Made by a program: the position numbers and the translations under genes
The notes under the pieces: generated by a model
What the model saw: only the letters and a program-made list of their open reading frames with translations
Told to the model about the DNA's origin: nothing
Databases searched by the model: none
Shown: positions 19,285 through 29,024 of the stretch, one piece after another
Layout: each line of letters opens with the position of its first letter
Numbering within the stretch: position 1 is the first letter of the stretch
Assembly (NCBI GenBank): GCA_027364815.1
Contig: DAHXOQ010000003.1
Span: 1 to 43,446, forward strand
Direction: 5' to 3'
Source: Acidobacteriaceae bacterium
Lineage (GTDB): Bacteria; Acidobacteriota; Terriglobia; Terriglobales; Acidobacteriaceae
DNA length: 43,446 nt

Positions 19285-19857
19285 TTGAAAGTCGCTGCCT
19301 TGAACGCGTTAAGCACTGCTCCGAATTTGTTGACAATTCTGAGAATTTGTCTGGCGCCGTTTCTGGTTGCGGCGATTCTGCAGCGTCGTTTTGAGGTAGG
19401 GCTGGCGCTCTTTATTGTGGCGGGATTGACGGATGCGTTAGATGGTTTGCTGGCGCGGTGGCTCAAGCAGAAGACAACCCTGGGCCAGTATCTGGACCCA
19501 GTTGCCGACAAACTTCTTCTGAGTACGCTTTTTGTGGTGCTCTCGCATTTGGACTTGATCCCGCTCACAGTGACAATCCTTGTGCTGGGGCGTGATGTAG
19601 GAATTCTGGTGGTGGCGGCAATTCTCTATGCAGCCGCCGGGATGCGCAATTTTGAACCCGGATTGTTTGGCAAGGCAAGCACAGTCGCGCAAATTGCTGC
19701 CGTGGCCTTTGTGCTCTTTGGGCAGGTTTATCAGGCAAATTGGGTGACCTGCTCGCGTACCATTGCACTGGACGCAACCGTTGTACTGGCCATTCTCTCA
19801 GGCTTGCAGTATGCATGGAGAGCGGGCCGCCGGCAGACGCCGGCAACGCACACTTAA
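19285..19857 (+). CDS. pgsA: CDP-alcohol phosphatidyltransferase (PgsA-like)
   Basis: DALDGLLARWLKQKTTLGQYLDPVADK matches DGxxAR(x)8GxxxDxxxD. Confidence 0.85.
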   Translation: MKVAALNALSTAPNLLTILRICLAPFLVAAILQRRFEVGLALFIVAGLTDALDGLLARWLKQKTTLGQYLDPVADKLLLSTLFVVLSHLDLIPLTVTILVLGRDVGILVVAAILYAAAGMRNFEPGLFGKASTVAQIAAVAFVLFGQVYQANWVTCSRTIALDATVVLAILSGLQYAWRAGRRQTPATHT

Positions 19858-19889
19858 TCAGAGTAATTTAGATAGAAGAGAGTACCCGC

Positions 19890-20060
19890 TCAGCCTTCGT
19901 CCAGATCATCAGCCTCAACAGTGGGAGTTTTCTCTTCAATCTCCATATCGTTAAATTCATCAGAATCAAAAACTTCGCCGCACTCTATGCACTCGACAAA
20001 CTCGCTGTCTTCGTGCCTTGAGACGATGCGTACCTTGGGGTGTTTGCAGGGAATCGACAT
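19890..20060 (-). CDS. Small (56 aa) acidic Zn-ribbon-like protein, unknown function
   Basis: MSIPCKHPKVRIVSRHEDSEFVECIECGEVFDSDEFNDMEIEEKTPTVEADDLDEG; CxH...CxxC; below the ORF-track length cutoff. Confidence 0.6.
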   Translation of the reverse strand: MSIPCKHPKVRIVSRHEDSEFVECIECGEVFDSDEFNDMEIEEKTPTVEADDLDEG

Positions 20061-20241
20061 GTGTCCTGTGTGCCTGTTGAAATCCTTCTATGGGGCAAAT
20101 TGTACCTATAAATGGCTTTAACTTAAAGCAGAAACTTGTCATTTCTAATGAATTTTTTGAAGTTTTCTTCTCTCTGCATGAACAATTTACCAAGATTAAC
20201 CCCGATGACTTGCATATCGAACAGAATCGGTCGTATACTTA

Positions 20242-20266
20242 ATTACGACCTAAGCGGTCGGATATT
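20242..20266 (+). promoter_or_regulatory. Candidate IscR/Rrf2 binding site overlapping iscR leader
   Basis: AATTACGACCTAAGCGGTCGGATAT: CGACC-N5-GGTCG inverted repeat resembling the type-1 IscR box (YYGACT-N5-AGTCRR); 3 nt before the ATG. Confidence 0.6.
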
Positions 20267-20269
20267 CAA

Positions 20270-20752
20270 ATGCTCAAGCTCACTAAAAAAGCGGACTACG
20301 GGTTGATCGCACTGAAGTACCTGGCCGAGCATCCTGAAAAGACGGCGGTCAGCGCGAAAGATGTGGCTGATGCATACGGAATTCCTGCGCAACTGCTAGC
20401 CAAGATTTTACAGCAACTGACCAAGTCAGGGCTGTTGAAGTCGCATGCAGGAATGAACGGTGGCTATGCATTGGCGCGTGACCCGGGGAAGATCTCGACC
20501 TTCGAAGTGATTCTGGCGATTGATGGCCCTTTCTTCATCACCAGTTGCACCAAGGGCGCTAAGGATTGCGAGCTGAGTCATAATTGCACCATCAAGGAGC
20601 CGCTGGCACGCGTCAATGACACAATCGCCGGCGTGCTCAAGAGCATCAGTATTAGTGACCTGACCGATCATGAGTCGGCTGAGGGTCATGCGGGCGATAT
20701 TGCCAAAATTGGTTTGGTTTCTTTATCAACACATGTGGTGGAGGCGAAATGA
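20270..20752 (+). CDS. iscR: Rrf2-family regulator, IscR-like
   Basis: [72 protein letters not shown] plus three clustered cysteines ([14 protein letters not shown]); first gene of isc operon. Confidence 0.88.
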   Translation: MLKLTKKADYGLIALKYLAEHPEKTAVSAKDVADAYGIPAQLLAKILQQLTKSGLLKSHAGMNGGYALARDPGKISTFEVILAIDGPFFITSCTKGAKDCELSHNCTIKEPLARVNDTIAGVLKSISISDLTDHESAEGHAGDIAKIGLVSLSTHVVEAK

Positions 20753-22002
20753 GCAAGATTGAGAGTAATGTGGCAGTTCCGGCAGGAGTTCAGTTGCCGA
20801 TTTATATGGATAACCATGCAACCAGCCAACTGGACCCTCGGGTTCTAGAGGCGATGATGCCCTACTTCACAACGAAGTTTGGCAATGCCGCTAGCCGCAA
20901 TCATAGTTTTGGGTGGGAAGCTGAGCAGGGTGTTGAGACAGCGCGTGAGCAGATTGCAAGTTTGATCGGCGCGACGGCGAAAGAAATCATCTTCACTTCA
21001 GGTGCGACGGAATCAAACAACCTGGCGCTGAAGGGCGTTGCGGAGATGTACCGCGAGCGCGGCAACCACATCATCACCCAGGTCACTGAGCACAAGGCTG
21101 TTCTAGATACCTGCAAGCGTCTTGAGAAGCAGGGCTTCCGCGTCACCTATCTGCCCGTGAAAGCCGATGGTCTGATCGACATGGAAGACCTGAAGCGCGC
21201 CATGGATGACAAAACAATTCTGGTCAGCATCATGTGGGCGAACAATGAAATTGGCGTTCTTCAGCCGATCGCAGAAATCGGCAAGCTCTGTCATGAGCGC
21301 GGCGTCTTGTTCCACACAGACGCGGTGCAGGCTGTGGGCAAGGTTCCCGTGAATGTGATTGCAGACAATGTGGATCTGCTCTCGCTCTCCGGTCACAAAA
21401 TCTATGGTCCCAAGGGTGTTGGCGCGTTGTATGTGCGCCGCAGAAATCCGCGCGTGCAGGTTGCCGCGCAAATAGATGGTGGCGGACATGAGCGCGGCAT
21501 GCGTTCTGGCACGCTCAATGTTCCCGGCATTGTTGGTTTGGGAAAGGCTTGCGAGATTGCGCAGCAAGAAATGGCGGCAGAAGCAAAACAGTTGGCTCAC
21601 CTGCGCGATCGCCTGAAAGCGAAGCTCGAGTCAGAGCTCGACTACATTCACGTCAACGGTTCGATGGAGCATCATCTGCCCGGCAACTTGAACATGAGCT
21701 TTGTCTATGTTGAAGGTGAGTCGCTGCTGATGGGCATTCACGAGATTGCTGTTTCGAGTGGCTCGGCATGCACTTCGGCGACGCTCGAGCCATCGTATGT
21801 TCTGAAGGCGCTCGGACTCGGCGACGATGTTGCGCACAGCTCGATTCGTTTTGGAATCGGGCGCTACAACACCGAAGCGGAAATTGATTACACCGCCGCA
21901 AAGGTGATTGATGTGGTCAAGAAACTGCGCGAGCTTTCACCGCTCTACGAGATGGTGAAAGACGGCATTGACCTGAGCAAGATTGAGTGGGCCGCGCACT
22001 AA
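20749..22002 (+). CDS. iscS: Cysteine desulfurase IscS
   Basis: [39 protein letters not shown] (PLP Lys); [21 protein letters not shown] (catalytic Cys loop); ATGA overlap with iscR. Confidence 0.95.
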   Translation: MSKIESNVAVPAGVQLPIYMDNHATSQLDPRVLEAMMPYFTTKFGNAASRNHSFGWEAEQGVETAREQIASLIGATAKEIIFTSGATESNNLALKGVAEMYRERGNHIITQVTEHKAVLDTCKRLEKQGFRVTYLPVKADGLIDMEDLKRAMDDKTILVSIMWANNEIGVLQPIAEIGKLCHERGVLFHTDAVQAVGKVPVNVIADNVDLLSLSGHKIYGPKGVGALYVRRRNPRVQVAAQIDGGGHERGMRSGTLNVPGIVGLGKACEIAQQEMAAEAKQLAHLRDRLKAKLESELDYIHVNGSMEHHLPGNLNMSFVYVEGESLLMGIHEIAVSSGSACTSATLEPSYVLKALGLGDDVAHSSIRFGIGRYNTEAEIDYTAAKVIDVVKKLRELSPLYEMVKDGIDLSKIEWAAH

Positions 22003-22030
22003 GTTTTGCGCGACAGAAACGAGAACTTCA

Positions 22031-22171
22031 ATGTTTGTAGAGATGCAGAACGAGTGGGCGGTTGAAGCCGAGAGGCGCAGACAATGGGCCGTTTACCAGT
22101 CGTTGATCGGCATTGGAATTGCAATCTCCGCGCTGTTGGTTTTGGTTTTGCAGAGATCGTCGAAGCAATAA
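22031..22171 (+). CDS. Small (46 aa) single-TM protein inside the isc operon
   Basis: MFVEMQNEWAVEAERRRQWAVYQSLIGIGIAISALLVLVLQRSSKQ; charged N-terminus, one hydrophobic helix; internal ATG at 22043 is an alternative start. Confidence 0.5.
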   Translation: MFVEMQNEWAVEAERRRQWAVYQSLIGIGIAISALLVLVLQRSSKQ

Positions 22172-22188
22172 AAGAATTTTTTAGGGAT

Positions 22189-22204
22189 TGCGGCTTCCCC
22201 CGCA
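22189..22204 (+). repeat. 16-nt hairpin repeat copy 1
   Basis: TGCGGCTTCCCCCGCA (TGCGG/CCGCA stem), identical to copy 2. Confidence 0.8.
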
Positions 22205-22231
22205 GTTTTGAAAATGAAACACGAATTTAAC

Positions 22232-22247
22232 TGCGGCTTCCCCCGCA
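22232..22247 (+). repeat. 16-nt hairpin repeat copy 2
   Basis: TGCGGCTTCCCCCGCA just before the iscU SD (AAAGGAG). Confidence 0.8.
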
Positions 22248-22262
22248 CAAAGGAGTACGACA

Positions 22263-22676
22263 ATGGCATACAGCGAGAAAGTGATTGAGCACTACAATAA
22301 TCCACGCAACGTGGGCCAGCTCGACAAGAGCTCAACCGAAGTTGGTACGGGACTTGTCGGCGCGCCGGAGTGCGGTGACGTCATGCGTTTGCAGATTCGC
22401 GTGAACCCTGAGACGCAGATCATTGAAGAAGCCAAGTTCAAAACCTTCGGCTGCGGCTCGGCGATTGCAAGTTCATCGCTTGCCACCGAGTGGGTGAAGG
22501 GCAAAACCGTCGAGCAGGCGCTCGAGATCAAGAACACCGAGATTGTGAAGGAACTGGCTTTGCCGCCAGTCAAGATTCACTGCTCGGTCCTCGCCGAGGA
22601 TGCGATTCGCGCAGCCATTGGCGACTGGAAAAAGAAGAACAACGTTGCGGAGACGGCTGAAGCGGTTGCGCACTAA
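22263..22676 (+). CDS. iscU: Fe-S cluster scaffold IscU
   Basis: MAYSEKVIEHYNNPRNVGQLD; GAPECGDVMRLQI; FKTFGCGSAIASSSLATEWVKGKT; LPPVKIHCSVLAEDAI. Confidence 0.96.
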   Translation: MAYSEKVIEHYNNPRNVGQLDKSSTEVGTGLVGAPECGDVMRLQIRVNPETQIIEEAKFKTFGCGSAIASSSLATEWVKGKTVEQALEIKNTEIVKELALPPVKIHCSVLAEDAIRAAIGDWKKKNNVAETAEAVAH

Positions 22677-22711
22677 GGCAATCGCTCTTCAGGCATGAGT
22701 GAGAAAAAATC

Positions 22712-23137
22712 ATGAGCAGCACATTAGTTAGTATCGGTAATCCGGGAAATGAGGCCACAGGCATTGCGGCTATACAAACGCCCGCTAGCCCTAAGCCTCC
22801 TGCCTCCGGCATTGAAGTGACGGAACGCGCCATCAAGCGCATTCGCACTGCAATGACCAAGGAAGGCATCTCGCCTGAAGCGGGTGGACTGCGCCTTGGC
22901 GTCCTCGGCGGCGGTTGCTCGGGCCTCTCGTACTCCATCAAGTTCGATACTCAGCCTCGTGAGCGTGATCGTATCTTCACATACGACGGCGTGCGCGTTT
23001 TTGTTGACCCCAAGTCTTTTCTTTATTTGAACGGCATGACCCTCGACTACGAAGAGACGCTGATGCGCCAGGGTTTCAACTTCATCAATCCGAACTCGTC
23101 GCGTTCCTGCGGATGTGGTTCCTCGTTTTCGTCTTAA
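22712..23137 (+). CDS. iscA: A-type Fe-S carrier IscA
   Basis: GLRLGVLGGGCSGLSYSIKF and C-terminal SRSCGCGSSFSS. Confidence 0.92.
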   Translation: MSSTLVSIGNPGNEATGIAAIQTPASPKPPASGIEVTERAIKRIRTAMTKEGISPEAGGLRLGVLGGGCSGLSYSIKFDTQPRERDRIFTYDGVRVFVDPKSFLYLNGMTLDYEETLMRQGFNFINPNSSRSCGCGSSFSS

Positions 23138-23193
23138 GTTGTCAGACTAGCTGTGGCAATTTGTACGCGCGTCTTTAAAGTTAGGTCGCAATC

Positions 23194-23856
23194 ATGAGTC
23201 CATTGAAAGTTTTGAATTCCGATTCAACGGCAGTGCCCGTTGTCTGTTGGTCGTGCGCGGTTGCGCACAACGAGTCGACGCTTTTTTGCACGGCGTGCAG
23301 CAAAGTTCAGCCGCCTCCGGGCGTTGATTATTTTCAGGTTTTCAATCTGCCGCGTCATTTGCAGATTGATCTCGCATCGCTCGAACAGGAGTTTCACAAA
23401 CTCAGTCGCAAGCTGCATCCCGATCGTTTTGCGCGCGCCACTGAAGCTGAACGCGAGTTCAGCCTCGCTGACACTGCGCTGATCAATGATGCCTATCGCA
23501 CTCTGCGTGATCCAGTTCGCCGGACTGAGTACCTGCTCAAGCTTGAAGGCGAAGAAATTGGCGAAGAGCATGCCGGCCACAATACAGGCAACGCTGAGCG
23601 CACATCACGCGTTCCGGCCGATCTGCTTGAAGAAGTTTTTGAATTGAACATGCAACTCGACGAGTTGCGTGAAGGCGATCAAAAAGATCCTGCCTTGTTG
23701 AGTGAAGTTGGTGCGGCTGGTGAAAAATTTTCCGGCATGTTGAATGAGCTCGACGGAAACTTGCAACATCAATGGGCGCTCTGGGATGACGGCGATGCGG
23801 CAACGCGCACTGCGGCTCAGAAGCAAATGGTTGCACTGCTCGATCGCCGCCGCTAG
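23194..23856 (+). CDS. hscB: Co-chaperone HscB with N-terminal tetracysteine (zinc-finger-like) extension
   Basis: J-domain [51 protein letters not shown]-terminal CWSC...FCTAC. Confidence 0.92.
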   Translation: MSPLKVLNSDSTAVPVVCWSCAVAHNESTLFCTACSKVQPPPGVDYFQVFNLPRHLQIDLASLEQEFHKLSRKLHPDRFARATEAEREFSLADTALINDAYRTLRDPVRRTEYLLKLEGEEIGEEHAGHNTGNAERTSRVPADLLEEVFELNMQLDELREGDQKDPALLSEVGAAGEKFSGMLNELDGNLQHQWALWDDGDAATRTAAQKQMVALLDRRR

Positions 23857-23909
23857 CTGGACAATCTGCTGCGCGACGTAAAAAAAGTTTTGGGAGCGTA
23901 AAGAGAATC

Positions 23910-25859
23910 ATGGCGGAAGGACGCGTAGTTGGAATCGATTTGGGGACCACGAACTCCCTCATAGCCTACATGCAGGGAGACTCGCCGGTTGTGATTCCCG
24001 GCGTCGACGGCTCAAACCTTGTGCCCTCGATCGTCGCGCTGGACCCCATGCCCGCCGATGGTTCGCGGCCTACGGTCACCGTAGGCAACACCGCGCGCAA
24101 GGCGCTCATTGAAACGCCTGAGCGTGTGATTTATTCAGTCAAGCGGCTCATGGGGCGCGGTGTCAGCGAAGTTCAGGCCGAGCTCAAGCTTTTTCCATTT
24201 CGATTAGCAGCAGATGTCGATGCCGCCAATCCAAATGAAGTTCCGCGCATTCAACTCGGCGAGATGACCTTCACTCCGCCAGAAGTTTCCGCTTACATTT
24301 TGCGACAGTTGAAGCGCAACGCGGAAAGATTTTTCGGCGCGCCGGTAACCCAGGCCGTCATCACTGTCCCCGCCTACTTCAACGATGCGCAACGCCAGGC
24401 CACCAAGGACGCTGGTCGCATGGCCGGCCTTGAAGTTTTGCGCCTGGTCAATGAGCCAACAGCGGCCGCCCTTGCCTACGGGCTCGATCGCGAGAAGGAG
24501 GGCGTGATTGCGGTCTACGATTTTGGCGGAGGCACATTCGACATCTCCATTCTCAAATTGAAGGACGGAATTTTTGAAGTTCTCGCTACCAATGGCGACA
24601 CACACCTTGGCGGCGATGATATTGACAATCTGCTTCTCGCAATCGCGCTCGACGAAATCAGGAACGACTACGGAATCGATTTGCGTCCACACGCGGACGC
24701 GGTTCAGGCCCTGCGCAAGGCCGTGATCGAAGCAAAGATTGAACTCTCATTCAAAGACACAACGCACTTTGATATTGAGCTGCCCAATGGAACACGCTAC
24801 CAGCGTGAAATTCCTCGCGCGGTCTTTGAAGATTTGATCAAGCCGATTCTCGAACGCACTGCAGTTCCCTGCAAGCAGGTGATTGCTGATGCCGGAATCA
24901 ACCCTGAAGAAATTGGCGAAGTCGTTCTCGTAGGCGGTTCGACAAGGATTCCAGCTGTGCGCAGACAAGTCGACGCGATCTTCCACTTGAGCACACGCGG
25001 AAAAAAGCCGCACACAGAGTTGAATCCCGATGAGGTGGTCGCTCTCGGAGCCGCGGTTCAAGCGGAGATTCTGGGTGGTTCGGCAAAATCGACAGAGGAC
25101 ATGCTGCTCCTTGACGTGACACCGCTCTCACTCGGCATTGAAGCGTTGGGTGGGGTTGTGGCACGCATCATTCCCCGCAACTCAACGATTCCTGCTTCAG
25201 CAACGGAGCACTTCACGACCGGTGTTGACGGCCAGACGAATGTTGCGATCCACGTCCTTCAAGGCGAGCGCGAACTGGCCACAGATTGCCGTTCACTGGC
25301 GCGCTTCGACCTCAAGGGAATTCCGCCGATGAGTGCGGGAATGCCGCGCATTGAAGTGAAGTTCCTGATTGCTGCAGATGGAATTCTGCATGTCTCCGCG
25401 CGCGAACAACGCAGCGGCAAAGAAGCGCAGATTGAAGTCAAACCAACGTATGGCCTGACCGACGAACAGGTCGAGAGCATGATTCTCGATTCCTTCGACA
25501 ACGCCGAAGCAGATTTCGCCAAGCGTTTGCTGATTGAAGCGCGGCTTGAGGCGGAGACGATACTCGCCGCAGTGGAACGCGCGCCGCAGCATCCAGCATG
25601 GCAAAAACTCACTGAAGACGAGAAGCTGACGATTGATGCGCTCAAGAGTGTTTTGCAAATTGTGTCAACAGGCGAGGATGCGAATGTGATTCGCTCTGCG
25701 ACGGTGAGCCTGGATCAGGCAACGCGCAGATTTGCAGAGCTCATGATGGAAGAGGCCGTGACCAGCGCGATTCGCGGCAAGACGATGGACAAGGCCGGCG
25801 AAGATCTGGGCGATGAGATTCAGGCACCGCACCCGATGGCCGCGGCAGAGTTCAAGTAA
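23910..25859 (+). CDS. hscA: Fe-S assembly Hsp70-family chaperone HscA
   Basis: [49 protein letters not shown]; operon context. Confidence 0.95.
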   Translation: MAEGRVVGIDLGTTNSLIAYMQGDSPVVIPGVDGSNLVPSIVALDPMPADGSRPTVTVGNTARKALIETPERVIYSVKRLMGRGVSEVQAELKLFPFRLAADVDAANPNEVPRIQLGEMTFTPPEVSAYILRQLKRNAERFFGAPVTQAVITVPAYFNDAQRQATKDAGRMAGLEVLRLVNEPTAAALAYGLDREKEGVIAVYDFGGGTFDISILKLKDGIFEVLATNGDTHLGGDDIDNLLLAIALDEIRNDYGIDLRPHADAVQALRKAVIEAKIELSFKDTTHFDIELPNGTRYQREIPRAVFEDLIKPILERTAVPCKQVIADAGINPEEIGEVVLVGGSTRIPAVRRQVDAIFHLSTRGKKPHTELNPDEVVALGAAVQAEILGGSAKSTEDMLLLDVTPLSLGIEALGGVVARIIPRNSTIPASATEHFTTGVDGQTNVAIHVLQGERELATDCRSLARFDLKGIPPMSAGMPRIEVKFLIAADGILHVSAREQRSGKEAQIEVKPTYGLTDEQVESMILDSFDNAEADFAKRLLIEARLEAETILAAVERAPQHPAWQKLTEDEKLTIDALKSVLQIVSTGEDANVIRSATVSLDQATRRFAELMMEEAVTSAIRGKTMDKAGEDLGDEIQAPHPMAAAEFK

Positions 25860-25907
25860 AACCGAATTCAAGTAGATTTTTTCAGCAGTAGCGCGAGGAG
25901 AGAAAAA

Positions 25908-26324
25908 ATGAGCAGCGCCAAGACCACAAATATTGCACCCGATAAGTTAGTGCGAGTCACCTTTGAACCAGAAGGCAAGACAGCGGAATTTGAATTCGGC
26001 ACCTTGCCTTATGAGCATCATGGCAAACCGATGTCCTTCCTCGATGTGGCGGAGAATTTTGATATTTTTCTCGACCACGCATGCGGAGGATCCTGCGCAT
26101 GCACCACCTGCCACCTGCATATGAAGCAGGGCGCGGAGGGAATCAGCGAGTCCGAGGACCTGGAACTGGACCGCCTGGAGACGGCGGCAGGCATCGAGCT
26201 CAACTCGCGCCTGGGTTGCCAGGCCGTGATTACCAGGCCGGGGAATTACGTCGTCGAGATTCCTGCCTGGAATCGCAACTATGTTTCCGAAGGCAAGCCG
26301 CTGACGCTCGCTGAAAATAAGTAA
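25908..26324 (+). CDS. fdx: 2Fe-2S ferredoxin (isc type)
   Basis: DHACGGSCACTTCHLHMKQG...LGCQAVI adrenodoxin-type cysteine pattern. Confidence 0.93.
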   Translation: MSSAKTTNIAPDKLVRVTFEPEGKTAEFEFGTLPYEHHGKPMSFLDVAENFDIFLDHACGGSCACTTCHLHMKQGAEGISESEDLELDRLETAAGIELNSRLGCQAVITRPGNYVVEIPAWNRNYVSEGKPLTLAENK

Positions 26325-26368
26325 TTCTACTGCTGCCGTTTTTCCGATAATAGCCGAGGAGATTCCCA

Positions 26369-26587
26369 ATGGCCCGCGAAATTCACTGGACCGATGCTGA
26401 AGAAATTGGAATTCAACTGCAGGAAAAATTTCCTGACGTCGACCCTTGGACGGTTCGCTTTACAGATCTGCACGCTCGCGTCGTCGAGCTAGAAGGCTTT
26501 GCCGATGATCCGCTGAAGTCAAATGAATCGCGGCTTGAGGCAATTCAAATGGCCTGGCATGAAGAGTGGGTAGATGCTCAGGGCTAA
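26369..26587 (+). CDS. iscX: IscX family protein
   Basis: IHWTDAEEIGIQLQEKFPDVDPWTVRFTDLHARVVELEGFADDPLKSNESRLEAIQMAWHEEW. Confidence 0.95.
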   Translation: MAREIHWTDAEEIGIQLQEKFPDVDPWTVRFTDLHARVVELEGFADDPLKSNESRLEAIQMAWHEEWVDAQG

Positions 26588-27051
26588 TGCCATCGGTCTT
26601 CATATTTATCGCGCTCACTCCAACTGAATGCTCCCTTGAAGTGTTGAAACTCCGCAGCACGACCAGAAATCAAGTAGACACACAAAATATCAAAGCGCAC
26701 TCTCGGCTTATTGTTCGCATTGAATTGCTTCAAGTAACTGCGCGCCATCTTCCGCAAAGTTTTGCGCTTGTATGCAGTGACGGTTCGTTCTGCGGGTGAA
26801 CTGTCATGCGCGGTTCGCGTCTTCACCTCAATGAAGCAGAGCGTATTGTCCTTTATCGCGATTAAATCCAGGTCGCCGCGAATCTGTTTTGCCTTCCAGC
26901 GACTGGCGAGAATGCTGTAACCTTCGTTGCGGATAAACACGGCTGCTGCTTCTTCACCTTTGATTCCCGTTTGCAAATGTTCCGGCCCTTCGTCGGCATC
27001 TCTGCCAACTCCGGCAATTCTTCTGAGCAAGTTGAGAATGAAATCCATCAT
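26584..27051 (-). CDS. yraN: UPF0102/YraN family (nuclease-like fold)
   Basis: GIKGEEAAAVFIRNEGYSILASRWKAKQIRGDLDLIAIKDNTLCFIEVKTR; start re-assigned to 27051. Confidence 0.88.
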   Translation of the reverse strand: MMDFILNLLRRIAGVGRDADEGPEHLQTGIKGEEAAAVFIRNEGYSILASRWKAKQIRGDLDLIAIKDNTLCFIEVKTRTAHDSSPAERTVTAYKRKTLRKMARSYLKQFNANNKPRVRFDILCVYLISGRAAEFQHFKGAFSWSERDKYEDRWH

Positions 27052-27090
27052 TGCGTAGTGAATCGAAGTTATCACAAAACAATGCTGCAC

Positions 27091-27124
27091 AAAAAAGCGG
27101 GAGCCTTCAATCTTGAAGACTCCC
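27091..27124 (-). terminator. Rho-independent terminator of the aminotransferase gene
   Basis: Minus strand GGGAGTCTTCAAGATTGAAGGCTCCC hairpin then GCTTTTTT, 25 nt after the stop at 27149. Confidence 0.8.
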
Positions 27125-27148
27125 ACTTTAAATTTACTGAAATACTTC

Positions 27149-28540
27149 CTACTTGGTTTTTGCCTTTGCGTGATCTGCTTCCACAAGCGTCAGCACCTCT
27201 TCAAGAATGTCGAGTGCGACAGTGGCTTCATCTTCACTGGTGATCAGCGGAGGACAGAGGCGGATGGTGGTTTCTCCGCAGCCGAGAACTAGAAGCCCGC
27301 GCTCGAATGCAAGAGTCTCAATGCGATTGCGCAGTGCCGTCACTGGCTCACGCGTGACTTTGTCGCCGACGAGCTCAATGCTGATCATCAGACCGCGTCC
27401 TCGCACATCGCCAACGAGCGGGTGCGTTGCCTTCCAGCCATTGAGGCGCTCGAGCATCTTTCCGCCGACTTTGGCTGCGTTGGCGATTGCCTCGCGCTCC
27501 AGAATATCCATTGTCGCAAGAGCCGAAGCGATTGCAACCGGATTGCCGCCGAAAGTTGATGCGTGCGAACCGGGAACCCAATTCATGACCTCTGCGCGCG
27601 CCATACAGATGCCGAGCGGCATTCCGCTGGCAATACCCTTGGCCGAGCAAACGATGTCGGGATGAACGCCCGTATGTTGAATTGCCCACCACTTGCCCGT
27701 GCGGCCTGCGCCGGATTGCACTTCATCCGCAATGAGCAGAATTCCATGACGATCGCAGATGCCGCGCAGCTCCTGCATGAAGCGCGTGTGAGCAACAACA
27801 TAGCCGCCCTCGCCCTGGATCGGCTCAACGATGATGGCCGCAACTTCTTCAGGAGGCAGAATGGTCTTGAAGAGCCGCTCTTCAATATAGCGCGCGCAGC
27901 CGAGCGCATACTCTTCCTCATCTTCGGGCTTACCTTTGAAGTGGCGATAAGCGTATGGATACGGCACATGCGTTACGCCCGGAATCAGCGGCGAGAAGCG
28001 GCGTTTCTGCTGAGGCTTCGATGCAGTCAGCGAGAGCGCGCCCATCGTGCGGCCGTGGAATGCGCCGAGGAAGGCGATGATGTTCTGACGGCCGGTGTGG
28101 TAACGCGCGAGCTTCATTGCGCACTCAACGGCCTCAGCGCCGGAGTTGCCATAGTAGAAGCGATGCGGTCCCGGCATCGGCGCGATCTTCGAGAGGCGCT
28201 CAGCCAACACGGCCATGCTCTCATAATAAAAATCAGTGCCGGACATGTGAATCAGCTCGGCTGCCTGCTTCTGAATCGCAGCAACCACCTCTGGATGACA
28301 ATGGCCGGTTGACGTGACAGCGATACCTGCGGCGAAATCAAGGAACTCGTTTCCATCAACGTCGGTAATGCGAATCCCCTTGCCGCTCTTGGCGACCAGC
28401 GGATAAGAGCGTGTGTAGCTTGGCGAGATCAGTCGGTCATCGGCTGCAACGGCGGCCTTGGCGCGCGGACCAGGCAGGGCACCGTGAATCTTTGGTCCAA
28501 CCTTCTCATGTAATTCATTGACTGCTAATGTCTGGCTCAT
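27149..28540 (-). CDS. gabT: Class-III pyridoxal-phosphate aminotransferase (4-aminobutyrate/acetylornithine type)
   Basis: HMSGTDFYYESM, NSGAEAVECAMKLAR, LIADEVQSGAGRTGKWWA, CSAKGIASGMPLG; precise substrate not resolved. Confidence 0.8.
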   Translation of the reverse strand: MSQTLAVNELHEKVGPKIHGALPGPRAKAAVAADDRLISPSYTRSYPLVAKSGKGIRITDVDGNEFLDFAAGIAVTSTGHCHPEVVAAIQKQAAELIHMSGTDFYYESMAVLAERLSKIAPMPGPHRFYYGNSGAEAVECAMKLARYHTGRQNIIAFLGAFHGRTMGALSLTASKPQQKRRFSPLIPGVTHVPYPYAYRHFKGKPEDEEEYALGCARYIEERLFKTILPPEEVAAIIVEPIQGEGGYVVAHTRFMQELRGICDRHGILLIADEVQSGAGRTGKWWAIQHTGVHPDIVCSAKGIASGMPLGICMARAEVMNWVPGSHASTFGGNPVAIASALATMDILEREAIANAAKVGGKMLERLNGWKATHPLVGDVRGRGLMISIELVGDKVTREPVTALRNRIETLAFERGLLVLGCGETTIRLCPPLITSEDEATVALDILEEVLTLVEADHAKAKTK

Positions 28541-28977
28541 AATATTGCCTCCTCTGGCATTGGGTGGAGAGCAGCCCTGAATGTGGGGGCTGCAGTCTCT
28601 GTAATGAGGGATACCTGGCTCGTATGGGCTTCTGCCAGCGGATTTGAAACTGATGAAAATCAGATTCCGGAGCGATGCCTGCGAATGGAGTGGGAATCTT
28701 CGGCTGCGTAAAGCCTTAATCGCCGCCGAAGAGGCTCGGTCGGGTGAGGGTCGGCAGCACGCGCAGGTGGCGGCGTGGCCCGATTACGCGCGCACGGCTA
28801 CGCGACCAGCGCTTGATGGCTGGAGGCAACGATCCGTGATGGAGCTGGAAGCTGCGCATAATTCCCCGCTGGCTCCAGAGTAGCACGCAGTTGGTCTTCC
28901 GGTAACCCCCCACAATGGTATGAATCCGCCCTGCATTGACTGCTGCGTGACAGCCACGCTCAATTTGGTAGCACTAA

Positions 28978-28990
28978 GGGTGAATCACCC
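28978..28990. repeat. 13-bp palindrome
   Basis: GGGTGA-A-TCACCC. Confidence 0.5.
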
Positions 28991-29024
28991 GCCGGTAACG
29001 CCCACTCCGGCATTTGAAGAACAG

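Noticed and set aside
22189-22247. Hairpin repeats before iscU as a mini CRISPR array
   Set aside because: Only two copies of 16 nt inside an operon gap, no cas genes; better explained as mRNA stem-loops.
28644-28883. 79-aa ORF upstream of the aminotransferase
   Set aside because: No SD or family resemblance; an opposite-strand ORF overlaps it equally; probably noncoding GC-rich DNA.
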